DNA from: Miltoncostaea sp963771025
Lineage (GTDB): Bacteria; Actinomycetota; Thermoleophilia; Miltoncostaeales; Miltoncostaeaceae
Assembly: GCA_963771025.1 (NCBI GenBank)
Contig: CAVYRL010000002.1
Coordinates: 248,001-312,000, forward strand
Direction: 5' to 3'
Length of the DNA stretch: 64,000 nucleotides
The notes beneath the pieces were generated by a model, which had not been told where the DNA came from, did no database searches, and was given only the letters and a program-made list of their open reading frames with translations. The position numbers and the translations under genes were made by a program. Positions 30,724-38,397 of the stretch are shown piece after piece. Position 1 is the stretch's first letter; each line of letters starts with the position of its first letter.

Positions 30724-31192
30724 TGAGGCCCGGGGGCGGGACGGCGCTCCGCTCACTCCCCTCGAGTTGGGCGCCTGGCGCGGGATGCTGGCCGTGCACG
30801 CCGCTCTGGTGCGGCGGCTGGACGAGGATCTGCGCGCGCGCCACGGGCTGTCCGCCACCTCCTACGAGGTGCTGATGCTGCTCGGCGACGCGCCGCGTGG
30901 ACGTCTGCGCGTCTCGGCCCTCTCGGCGGCCACCCTCCTCAGCGTCAGTGGCATGAGCAGGATGGTCGATCGCCTGGTGCGCGAGGGCCTCGTGGTGAAG
31001 GAATCGTGTCAGGACGATGGCCGCGGGGCCGAGGTGGCCCTGACGGCGCCCGGGCGCGTCCGCCTGCGCGCCGCTCGCGCCAGCCACCTGGCCGGGGTGC
31101 GGCGCGAGTTCCTGTCGCGCTTCAGCGACGAGGAGCTCGCCCGGATGGGCCACTTCTGGACCCGCCTGGATCCGGCGCTCGCCGAGGGGTGA
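30704..31192 (+). CDS. MarR-family transcriptional regulator, MhqR-like
   Basis: 162 residues from ATG 30704. Winged helix: LSATSYEVLMLLGDAPRGRL, recognition helix LSVSGMSRMVDRLVREGLV, and wing with DGRGAEVALTAPGRVRL. Controls the divergent three-gene operon by position and by the palindromes in the shared promoter. A TTG (30701) and a second ATG (30707) are alternative starts; no ribosome-binding site is visible, and a seven-codon mini-ORF (30681-30704) ends in TGATG on this start. Confidence 0.88.
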   Translation: MMQANVNEARGRDGAPLTPLELGAWRGMLAVHAALVRRLDEDLRARHGLSATSYEVLMLLGDAPRGRLRVSALSAATLLSVSGMSRMVDRLVREGLVVKESCQDDGRGAEVALTAPGRVRLRAARASHLAGVRREFLSRFSDEELARMGHFWTRLDPALAEG

Positions 31193-31249
31193 CCGCCAGG
31201 GGCTCACCGGCCCCTCCAACCGGTCCCCGGCCGGTGCTCGGGCTCTGGT

Positions 31250-31293
31250 GACTCCGGGCGCCGGCGGGGGCGCGTCTCGGCGCACCGGGAGTC
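31250..31293. terminator. Terminator-like hairpin between convergent genes
   Basis: GACTCC...GGAGTC outer arms with GG/CC and GCGCC/GGCGC inner pairs and two small bulges. A second 9-bp inverted repeat follows (31313-31321 with 31357-31365). No coding sequence lies in 31193-31374. Confidence 0.45.
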
Positions 31294-31374
31294 GGGCACA
31301 GTGTCCCCGGCCGCGTCACCGCCGGAGTTACGCCCGTGTTGCCAGGCCGTGACCCCCGGTGACGCCGGGCGTCC

Positions 31375-32484
31375 TCACTCGCCGCCGCGCGCCTGCGCGT
31401 CCGCGGATGCCGGGACGGGGGGCGCAGCAGCGACGGAATCCTCGTCCTCGGCCTCGTGGCGCAGGGTGTTGAAGCTGACGCCCTCGGCGAGCAGGAACAG
31501 GAAGCCGACGGCGACGCCGACGAGGGCCTCGGTGCCCTGGAGCACCACCGCGAAGGCCAGGGCCTGCGTGGCGCCGACGTTGTACGACGCCGTCAGCGGC
31601 ACGACGGCGGCGGCCTGGAAGACGAGCAGGTTGCCGGGCAGCACGGGGAAGGCCTGGGCGAGGGTGATCGTCACCAGCAGCAGGCCCGCGCCGCCCCAGC
31701 CGACATACCCGAGGCCGAATGACTCGAGGGTGAAGTAGATACCGGCCCACTGACAGAACCAGGTGGCGAGGCTGGCCCCGACGACCACGCTCATGCGCCG
31801 CGGGTTGCGCAGCCCGAGGTGGCTTTCGCGGACTCCGCCCCACAGGCGCGCCACCGCGCGGGTCGCCCGCGACCAGAGCGTCCCGGTGTTGAGCCAGGGC
31901 GGCAGTTGGCGGCCCGGCCCCGAGAGCAGGGCGACGATGACGATCGCCAGGCACCCCACGCCCAGCGCGATGGACGCGAACCAGGCGTAGGACGGCAGCG
32001 GCAGGAAGATGCCGATGCCCACGACCAGCACCACCCAGGTGATCGTGGAGACCAGGTTCTCGGCCACCACGGTGCCGAGCAGGGTGGTGGTGGGCGGGGT
32101 GGGTCCTCGCCGCTCCATGCGGCGCCGCAGCAGCAGCACCTTGACGATCTCCCCGACCCGCGCCGCGAGCAGCGCGTTGAAGAGGAATCCGACGAAGAGC
32201 GGGCCGATCAGGTCGCGATAGCGCGTACGCTGCGTGACCGCCGGAAGGGCGTCCACGACGCCCTTCCAGGCGAGGCCCTTGAAGCCGACGGACGCGAAGT
32301 TGGCGACGACGGCGGCCGCCAGGAACCACCACGACGTGATCTGGAAGGCGTCCTGGATCTTGCCGAGGTCGAGCTTCCAGAAGGCCAGCGTGCCGATGAT
32401 CAGGATCAGCGCGATCTGCGCGACGGTCCGCACCAGGTGCTTCCCGGTGAGGCGCCGCCACGTGGAGGCGGCCTGGGTGCTCAC
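31375..32484 (-). CDS. Lysylphosphatidylglycerol-synthase-like transmembrane protein (flippase-like, UPF0104)
   Basis: 369 residues, about 8 membrane segments (for example AQIALILIIGTLAFW, SWWFLAAAVVANFASVGFK, SIALGVGCLAIVIVALL, LAFAVVLQGTEALVGVAVG). Matches the integral-membrane half of MprF without the cytosolic aminoacyl-transferase, so it probably moves or modifies lipids or glycolipids rather than lysinylating them. Characteristic RVGEIVKVLLLRR and FPVLPGNLLVFQ (Pro-Gly) motifs. GTG overlaps the deacetylase stop (GTGA). Confidence 0.87.
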   Translation of the reverse strand: MSTQAASTWRRLTGKHLVRTVAQIALILIIGTLAFWKLDLGKIQDAFQITSWWFLAAAVVANFASVGFKGLAWKGVVDALPAVTQRTRYRDLIGPLFVGFLFNALLAARVGEIVKVLLLRRRMERRGPTPPTTTLLGTVVAENLVSTITWVVLVVGIGIFLPLPSYAWFASIALGVGCLAIVIVALLSGPGRQLPPWLNTGTLWSRATRAVARLWGGVRESHLGLRNPRRMSVVVGASLATWFCQWAGIYFTLESFGLGYVGWGGAGLLLVTITLAQAFPVLPGNLLVFQAAAVVPLTASYNVGATQALAFAVVLQGTEALVGVAVGFLFLLAEGVSFNTLRHEAEDEDSVAAAPPVPASADAQARGGE

Positions 32485-33278
32485 GCGGCGGTGACCAGCT
32501 CGCCCAGGGTCACCAGCGCGAGGGCGCGCTCGCGCGCGCCCCGGCAGATGTCGGGGAGGGCCTCGGCGGTCTGGTGCCGCGGCCGGCCCGGCGCCCATCC
32601 GTCGGCGTCGTGCAGCAGCAGGATGGTGCCGGGGCGCAGCGCCTCCGCCGCCCGCCGGGCGATCGTGGCCGCCCCCGGTTCGGCCGAGTCGAACACCCCG
32701 CGGGTCCATGCGGCCATGCGGTAGCCGGCGCGCCGCGCGCCCAGGGCCGTGGCCGGGCCGCGGAACCCGTGTGGCGCGCGGAAGAGACGCGACATGGCGT
32801 CCGGGCCGGCCGCCCGGGCGACCGCGCGCTCGGTGCGTTCCAGCTGGTCGGCGACGTGCGCCGCGCCGCGGAAGATCAGGATGCCGTGGTCGTAGCCGTG
32901 ATTGGCCAGCTCGTGCCCCTCGGCGACCATGCGGCGCACCATCTCCGGGTGCCGGTCGACCTGCCGGCCCAGCACGAAGAAGGTCGCCCGTACGCCTTCC
33001 CTGGCGAGGGCGTCGAGGACGTCCGGCGTCGAGGGCCCGGGGCCGTCGTCGAAGGTCAGGGCGGCCCGCGGCCGATCGGCCGGACCGCGCCACAGGGCGC
33101 GCCCCAGGGCCGGGTTGCGCGGCATGAAGGCCGCGACGCCCGCGACCCCGGCGGCGGCGACCAGGATCGCTGCGGTGGCCGGCCGGCGGCGGACGAGGGT
33201 GGCGGCGCAGAGCGCGACACCGACGCCGGTCCATACGGCGCGATGCACGGCTTGGCCCTTTCGCATCGGCTGCGTCAT
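32481..33278 (-). CDS. Membrane-anchored polysaccharide deacetylase
   Basis: 265 residues. Hydrophobic N-terminal anchor (TGVGVALCAATLVRRRP then ATAAILVAAAGVAGVAAF) followed by a NodB domain: LTFDDGPGPSTPDVLDAL (Asp pair), ELANHGYDHG (metal His), FRAPHGFRGPAT and ILLLHDADGW (catalytic His). Likely trims acetyl groups from peptidoglycan or an envelope glycan outside the membrane, with the coupled flippase-like gene. ATG 33278 or 33266; neither has a strong ribosome-binding site. Confidence 0.9.
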   Translation of the reverse strand: MTQPMRKGQAVHRAVWTGVGVALCAATLVRRRPATAAILVAAAGVAGVAAFMPRNPALGRALWRGPADRPRAALTFDDGPGPSTPDVLDALAREGVRATFFVLGRQVDRHPEMVRRMVAEGHELANHGYDHGILIFRGAAHVADQLERTERAVARAAGPDAMSRLFRAPHGFRGPATALGARRAGYRMAAWTRGVFDSAEPGAATIARRAAEALRPGTILLLHDADGWAPGRPRHQTAEALPDICRGARERALALVTLGELVTAA

Positions 33279-33406
33279 GGCTTCGGGATCTCGCGCATGC
33301 GCCGACCCGCGGCGCCCGACGATGCTATCAATGCTCCGCCGGCGCGACGCCCACCGCCTGTTTGGCACACCGGAGGGGAGAGTGCCAGCGGTCTGAGGGC
33401 GTCGTC

Positions 33407-33412
33407 TATAAT
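33407..33412 (+). promoter_or_regulatory. -10 box of the fmdB-ktr operon
   Basis: Perfect TATAAT with a leader of about 32 bases before the fmdB GTG; -35 region degenerate (TGCCAG at 33383-33388). Confidence 0.6.
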
Positions 33413-33450
33413 CGGCTGTCCGTTCCGGGTCGTCCGTTCGAGGTGTTTGC

Positions 33451-33810
33451 GTGCCGTTCTACGAGTATCGATGCGTCAAGGGTCACACGTTCGAGATGCG
33501 CCAGAGCATGAGCGACGAGCCCGTGACCACGTGCGAGGTCTGCGGCGCGGAGGCGTCGCGGGTGCTCTTCGCCCCCGCGATCCACTTCAAGGGCTCGGGC
33601 TTCCACAACACCGACTACGGCTCCAAGAGGCGCGGCGGTGGCGATGACGGAGGCACCGGCGCCGGTGGCTCCGCCGACTCCGGCGCGAACGGCGCGGGCA
33701 CGTCCGACTCCGGCAGCGGCGCGAGCACATCCGACTCCGGGGCGTCGTCCGGCACGGCGTCCGAGTCGTCCGGTGGCTCGTCCACGACGGTGGGGCTCGA
33801 CAAAGTCTGA
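33451..33810 (+). CDS. FmdB-family zinc-ribbon protein with Ser/Gly-rich tail
   Basis: 119 residues. N-terminal MPFYEYRCVKGHTFEMRQSM and TTCEVCG form a small zinc ribbon in which the first knuckle has one Cys and a His (GH) in place of CxxC, a variant seen in actinobacterial members. Residues 60-119 are low-complexity Gly/Ser/Asp/Thr with a repeated TSDSG motif. Family function is poorly known (putative regulators). The stop overlaps the ktrB ATG (TGATG), so it is made together with the potassium channel. Confidence 0.85.
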   Translation: MPFYEYRCVKGHTFEMRQSMSDEPVTTCEVCGAEASRVLFAPAIHFKGSGFHNTDYGSKRRGGGDDGGTGAGGSADSGANGAGTSDSGSGASTSDSGASSGTASESSGGSSTTVGLDKV

Positions 33811-35150
33811 TGGCTCACCCGCGCGGCCTGCGGCTGCGGCATCCGGCGCGGCTGGTGGTGGCGGGGTTCGCGGGGGTCATCCTGGTCGGCGCGGCCCTGC
33901 TGTGCCTGCCCGTCGCGACCAACGGACCGGGCGGCGCCTCGTTCCACATCGCGATCTTCCAGGCCACCGGGGCGGTCACGCTCGGCGGGATGACCCTGGT
34001 CGACGTGGCGACCTACTGGAGCCCCGCCGGTCAGGCGATCATCCTCGTCCTGGTGGAGATCGGCGGTCTCGGCATCGTGACCAGCGCGCTGCTGCTGTTC
34101 CTGCTGGTGGCGCGGCGCGTCGGGCTGCGGACCCGCCTGGTCGCGCAGGCCGAGATCCACACCTTCGGGCTGGGCGGCATGCGTCGCCTCATCCTCGCCA
34201 TCGTCGGGTTCACGCTCGCCTTCCAGGCGCTGGCGTCGCTCGCGCTGTTCCTGTTGCTGCTCACCACGGGCCGGTCGCCGGGCACGGCGGCTTGGGAGGG
34301 GGTCTTCCATGGCATCGCCGCCTTCAACAACGCCGGCATCTCGATCTTCCCCGGCGGCATGACGGCGTTCGCGGACGACCCCGGCATCCTGATCACGGTC
34401 GCGGTGGCGGTCATCGTGGGCGGGCTCGGCTTTCCCGTGTGGCTCGAGCTGTGGCGTCATCCGCGACATCCGGCGCGCTGGACCGTCCACGCCAAGCTGA
34501 CGCTCGCCGCGACGGCGGTCCTGCTGGTGATCGGCATCGGTGTCGTCACCGCGCTCGAGTGGTCCAACCCGGGCACCCTGGGCGCGCTGAGCGTCCCCGA
34601 CCGCCTCACCAACGGCGCCTTCGCGGGCGTCATGCCCCGCACCGCGGGCTTCAGCTCCCTCGACTATGGCGCCTTCAACCAGGATTCGCTGCTCTTCACG
34701 GACATGCTGATGTTCGCCGGCGGCGGAAGCGGATCGGTCGCGGGCGGCATCAAGGTCACCACTCTGGCGCTGCTGTTCCTGGTCGTGTGGGGCGAGATCC
34801 GGGGCGAGTCGGAGGTCAACGCCTTCCACCGGCGCATGCCGGCGCCCGTCCTGCGCCAGGCCCTGACGCTCGCGATCGCCTCGATGGCGGCCGTCGCCGC
34901 GGGGACCCTGGTGGTGCTGTCCAGCAACGACCTGGGCCTCTCCCCGGTCCTGCTCGAGGTGATGGCCGCGTTCACGACCACCGGGCTCAGCACCGGCGTC
35001 ACGCCCCAGATCAACGGGGTGGGGCACGCCGTGCTCATGGCGTTGATGTTCCTCGGCCGGGTGGGTCCGCTTACGCTTGGGGTCGCCCTCGTGCTGCGCG
35101 AGCGCGAGCGCCTGTACAGCCATCCCGAGGAAAGGCCCATCGTTGGGTAG
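33810..35150 (+). CDS. Potassium uptake channel subunit, TrkH/KtrB family
   Basis: 446 residues, four membrane-pore-membrane repeats. Pore loops: FQATGAVTLGGMTLVD, FNNAGISIF, PRTAGFSSLD and FTTTGLSTGV; the third membrane helix carries GGGSGSVAGGIKVTT (the flexible gating loop). Imports K+ with Na+ or H+, gated by the RCK protein encoded next. Length and absence of extra N-terminal helices favour KtrB over TrkH. One-base overlap with fmdB. Confidence 0.92.
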   Translation: MAHPRGLRLRHPARLVVAGFAGVILVGAALLCLPVATNGPGGASFHIAIFQATGAVTLGGMTLVDVATYWSPAGQAIILVLVEIGGLGIVTSALLLFLLVARRVGLRTRLVAQAEIHTFGLGGMRRLILAIVGFTLAFQALASLALFLLLLTTGRSPGTAAWEGVFHGIAAFNNAGISIFPGGMTAFADDPGILITVAVAVIVGGLGFPVWLELWRHPRHPARWTVHAKLTLAATAVLLVIGIGVVTALEWSNPGTLGALSVPDRLTNGAFAGVMPRTAGFSSLDYGAFNQDSLLFTDMLMFAGGGSGSVAGGIKVTTLALLFLVVWGEIRGESEVNAFHRRMPAPVLRQALTLAIASMAAVAAGTLVVLSSNDLGLSPVLLEVMAAFTTTGLSTGVTPQINGVGHAVLMALMFLGRVGPLTLGVALVLRERERLYSHPEERPIVG

Positions 35151-35799
35151 CGACGGTCAGACACTGGTGATCGGCCTCGGGCGCTTCGGCAAGGCCCTGG
35201 CGGGGACGCTCGCGAACCTCGGCCACGAGGTGATGGGAGTCGACGCGTCGGAGCGGGTCGTGCAGGGCTGCGCGTCCATCATGACGCACGTGGTGCGGGC
35301 CGACGCGACCGACATCGAGGCCCTGCGCCAGATCGGGGCGCCCGACTTCCCGACCGCCGTGGTGGCGATCGGCACCGACATCCAGGCGAGCATCCTCATC
35401 ACCTACTCGCTGGTCAACCTGGGCGTGCCACGGATCTGGGCCAAGGCGATCACCGCCGAGCACGGCGCCATCCTCGAGCGCGTCGGCGCCCACCGCGTCG
35501 TGTTCCCCGAGCGGGACATGGGCGTGCGGGTGGCCCACACGATGGTGGGCCGGACGGTCAACTACGTCCCGCTCGACGAGGACTTCGTGCTGGTCGAGAC
35601 CACCGTTCCCCGCGGAATCGTGGGCAAGACGCTGCGGGATGCCGAGCTGCGCACGAGGCACGACGTCACCGTGGTCTGCATCAAGCAGCCCGGGGGCCGG
35701 TTCTCGTACGCCACCCCGGAGACCCTTGTCAACGAGGGCGACCTGATCGTCGTCGCGGGACAGGTCAAGCAGGCCCAGGCCTTCGCCGCCCTCGAGTAG
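35143..35799 (+). CDS. Potassium channel regulatory subunit, KtrA/TrkA (RCK domains)
   Basis: 218 residues. RCK_N Rossmann fold with GLGRFGKALAGTLANLGHEV (nucleotide GxGxxG), acidic Asp of VMGVDAS and ADATDIEAL; C-terminal RCK_C from about residue 140 with IVGKTLRDAEL and EGDLIVVAG. Cytoplasmic ring gating KtrB in response to ATP/ADP or c-di-AMP in relatives. TTG start at 35143 chosen because GAGGAAAGG precedes it; overlaps ktrB by 8 bases. Confidence 0.93.
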   Translation: MGSDGQTLVIGLGRFGKALAGTLANLGHEVMGVDASERVVQGCASIMTHVVRADATDIEALRQIGAPDFPTAVVAIGTDIQASILITYSLVNLGVPRIWAKAITAEHGAILERVGAHRVVFPERDMGVRVAHTMVGRTVNYVPLDEDFVLVETTVPRGIVGKTLRDAELRTRHDVTVVCIKQPGGRFSYATPETLVNEGDLIVVAGQVKQAQAFAALE

Positions 35800-35802
35800 C
35801 GA

Positions 35803-36981
35803 CTAGCCGGAGCGTCCGGTGGAGGTCGTCCCCATGAACTTGGCGATCTCCTTCTCGTTGAGGTCCGGGTCGGTCTGGACCACGTAGGAGACGCCGTCGA
35901 TCATCTGCGGCTCGCCGGTCAGCAGGATCCGATCCGACTTCTCCTGCTTCAGGCGGCCTTGCAGCCAGCCCATCTTGACCATGTCGATCGTGCCGATGTC
36001 GGTCGCCAGGCTGCGCACCACGGCCGCGCCGCGCCAGGGCGCTCGCCAGATGTTGCCGAGCGACAGCACCTTGCTCTTCATCCCGGCGACGACGGCCTGC
36101 TGGCGCAGGGCGCGCTGGAAGTCGCCGTCGCACTTGCGCACGCGCGCGAACTGCAGGGCGCGCGCTCCGTCCAGGTTGATCCGGCCCTTCGGGAAGCTGA
36201 CCGTGATGCCGCCCGAGTACGGGCAATCGACCAGCGCCGTCGGGTTGTAGACCGACACGCCGCCGAGGGCGTCGACCATCTTCGGGAACCCCCCGAACTT
36301 GACGATCATGATGTGGTTGATGGGCACCCCGGTGAGGCGCTTGACCGCGTTGATCATGGAGGCCTGGCCGCCGAAGTAGTACGCCGCGTTGATCTTCTGC
36401 GTGCCGACCACGGGGACATCGACGCGCCAGTCGCGCGGGATCGACAGATAGCTGATGCGCCCGGTGTCGGGGTTGGTGCGCATGATCAGGACCGTGTCGG
36501 CCCGGCTGCGGCGCTCCCCGGGGCGGGCGTCGACGCCCAGGATGAGGGTATTCGTGGGCGTCCCCAGCATGCCGCCGGGCGCCGGATCGAGGGCGCGGTG
36601 CGCGGCGGGGGTGATCTTGCGGTTGGCCTCCTTCACCGCGCCGTTGAGCGCGATGTATCCGAGGACCGCCCACGCGATCAGCAGGACGAAGAAGAGGATC
36701 GCGATGCGCGCGATCCAGCCCCCCGGGCCGAGGCCCTTGAACGACCAGCGGCTGCGCCCCTCGCGCTGCAGCGCGCGGCGCTGCTGGCGCTCGAGACGCC
36801 CGGGACGCGGGGATCGCAGCGCGGGATCGGGCGGCGGGCGGCGGCCTCCGGGCGGCGCCTCGGCGGCGCCCGTCTCACGCTCGGTCAGGGCGCGGAGCCC
36901 GGCGAGTCCGTCCTCGGCGCCCGGCTCGTCGGCGGTTCCGCGGGCGCGGAAACGCCGGTAGGGCTTGGTCGTCCGGCTCAT
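35803..36981 (-). CDS. LytR-CpsA-Psr (LCP) family cell-wall ligase
   Basis: 392 residues. Long basic Pro/Arg-rich cytoplasmic N-terminus (about 1-85), one membrane helix (ARIAILFFVLLIAWAVLGYIA), then the LCP domain: LILGVDARPG, RADTVLIMRTN, SIPRDWRVDVP (Arg for the pyrophosphate), KINAAYYFGG and FARVRKCDGDFQRALRQQ. Transfers undecaprenyl-linked glycopolymers to peptidoglycan; a natural end point for the exopolysaccharide genes elsewhere in the window. TACCAT lies 9 bases before the ATG. Confidence 0.93.
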   Translation of the reverse strand: MSRTTKPYRRFRARGTADEPGAEDGLAGLRALTERETGAAEAPPGGRRPPPDPALRSPRPGRLERQQRRALQREGRSRWSFKGLGPGGWIARIAILFFVLLIAWAVLGYIALNGAVKEANRKITPAAHRALDPAPGGMLGTPTNTLILGVDARPGERRSRADTVLIMRTNPDTGRISYLSIPRDWRVDVPVVGTQKINAAYYFGGQASMINAVKRLTGVPINHIMIVKFGGFPKMVDALGGVSVYNPTALVDCPYSGGITVSFPKGRINLDGARALQFARVRKCDGDFQRALRQQAVVAGMKSKVLSLGNIWRAPWRGAAVVRSLATDIGTIDMVKMGWLQGRLKQEKSDRILLTGEPQMIDGVSYVVQTDPDLNEKEIAKFMGTTSTGRSG

Positions 36982-36990
36982 CGGCGGGCA

Positions 36991-37000
36991 ATGGTAGCGT
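36991..37000. promoter_or_regulatory. Bidirectional promoter with overlapping -10 boxes
   Basis: Minus-strand TACCAT (36996-36991) for the LCP gene and plus-strand TAGCGT (36995-37000) for rsmI share the central TA base pairs, so one melted region could serve both directions. Confidence 0.5.
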
Positions 37001-37040
37001 CCGCCTCGGCGAGAACGGACAGACTCGGGAAGGGGCCGCC

Positions 37041-37895
37041 GTGGCGGACGCGGGTGGCCTGGTGGTGGTGGGGACTCCGATCGGCAACCTCGACGACCTC
37101 AGCCCGCGCGCCGCGGGCTGTCTGCGCGCGGCAGATCTCGTGGCCTGTGAGGACACCCGCCGCACCGCCACCCTGTTGCGGCACGCCGGAGCCGACGTGC
37201 GCATGGTGGCCGTCCACCGCCACAACGAGGCGGCGCGGTCGGCGGACCTGGTCCGGCGCATGCGCGAGGGGGCCCGCGTGGCCCTGGTCAGTGACGCCGG
37301 CATGCCGCTGGTCAGCGACCCCGGCGCGCGTCTGGTGGCCGCCGCGATCGATGCCGGCCTCCCCGTGACGGTGATCCCCGGCCCGAGCTCGGTGACCGTG
37401 GCCCTCGCCGCGTCCGGCCTGGCGGGCGAGGGGGGCTTCGAGTTCCTCGGCTTCGTCCCGCGCCGTGGCGCGGACCGTCGTGAGGCGATGGAGCGGATCG
37501 GCGCGCTCACGGTGCCCGCGGTGGCCTTCGAGAGCGCCCAGAGGCTGCCCGCCCTGCTCTCCGAGCTGGCGGCCGCGTGGCCCGGGCGCCCGGTCGCGGT
37601 CTGCCGCGAGCTGACCAAGCTGCACGAGGAGGTCGTGCGGGGAACGGCCGAGGAGCTCGCAGCGCGCTTCGCCGAGCCCCCCCGCGGGGAGATCACCGTC
37701 GTGATCGGCCCCGCCGCCACTCCGGAGACGGACGCGGGCGGCGCCGGCCTGCGCGCGGCGATGGCCCTGCTGCTGGACGCCGGCGTCGGCGCGGCCCGCG
37801 CCGCCGACGTGGCGGCCCGGCTGGGCGTGGCCTCTCGCAACCGGGCCTACACGGCCGCGCTCGAGGTGGCCGAGGAGAGGCGCAGCTCCACGTAG
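37041..37895 (+). CDS. rsmI: 16S rRNA (cytidine-1402-2'-O)-methyltransferase RsmI
   Basis: 284 residues. SAM-dependent tetrapyrrole-methylase fold: VVVGTPIGNLDDLSPRA, VACEDTRRTATLL, RVALVSDAGMPLVSDPGARLV, VIPGPSSVTVALAASGL, FLGFVPRR and REL TKLHEE. The C-terminal tail with SRNRAYTAAL is usual. GTG start preceded by GGGAAGGGG. Its last 49 bases overlap the convergent nucleotidyltransferase-like gene, the largest tail overlap in the window. Confidence 0.95.
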   Translation: MADAGGLVVVGTPIGNLDDLSPRAAGCLRAADLVACEDTRRTATLLRHAGADVRMVAVHRHNEAARSADLVRRMREGARVALVSDAGMPLVSDPGARLVAAAIDAGLPVTVIPGPSSVTVALAASGLAGEGGFEFLGFVPRRGADRREAMERIGALTVPAVAFESAQRLPALLSELAAAWPGRPVAVCRELTKLHEEVVRGTAEELAARFAEPPRGEITVVIGPAATPETDAGGAGLRAAMALLLDAGVGAARAADVAARLGVASRNRAYTAALEVAEERRSST

Positions 37896-38383
37896 TCGGA
37901 CCGGATGGGAGCCGCCTGCGCGGTCACCTCGGAGGCGATCCTCGCGAGCCGGCCCCAGTCGCCCAGCACGACCGCCCGCGCGATGGTCTCCTCAACCGGC
38001 GCCACGCGCACCGTCCGCCCGCAGACGACCACCCCGTGCGACCACTCGCGCTGCAGGGCGAAGTCGGGCGGGAGACGGTGCGAGGGGCCCGTCACCGTGA
38101 GGTCGCACGTCACGTCCACCTCGACGCCGGCGAGCCACAGGGTCGCGCGGCGCGAGGCGCGACCGGCGCCCCCGGCCGGGACCAGCGGGGCGCCCAGTCG
38201 CCGCGCGACGCCCGCGGCGTCGCCCGCGGCCACCTCGATGTCGATGTCCCGCGGCCGCACGCCATAGCCCAGCAGGGCCCGTCCCGCGCTGCCGCCGAGG
38301 AGCCACGCGCGGTCGTCGCGGCCGAGCAGGTCGGCCAGGGCCGCGACGGCGGTCAGCGGGCGCGGCGCGAGGGACGCTGTCAT
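37847..38383 (-). CDS. Nucleotidyltransferase-like protein
   Basis: 178 residues. WLLGGSAGRALLGYG followed by RPRDIDIEV and VEVDVTCDL gives the GGS and Asp-x-Asp...Asp pattern of minimal nucleotidyltransferases (as in polymerase-beta-fold and AbiEii-like proteins). The rest, including VCGRTVRVAPVEETIARAV, fits the helical C-terminal half. The substrate is unknown. ATG 38383, only 14 bases from metG; its GGAG overlaps the metG -10 region. Confidence 0.7.
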   Translation of the reverse strand: MTASLAPRPLTAVAALADLLGRDDRAWLLGGSAGRALLGYGVRPRDIDIEVAAGDAAGVARRLGAPLVPAGGAGRASRRATLWLAGVEVDVTCDLTVTGPSHRLPPDFALQREWSHGVVVCGRTVRVAPVEETIARAVVLGDWGRLARIASEVTAQAAPIRSDYVELRLSSATSSAAV

Positions 38384-38389
38384 TACACT
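38384..38389 (+). promoter_or_regulatory. -10 box, leaderless metG
   Basis: TACACT, then 8 bases, then GTG at 38398. Confidence 0.5.
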
Positions 38390-38397
38390 CCGGGATC

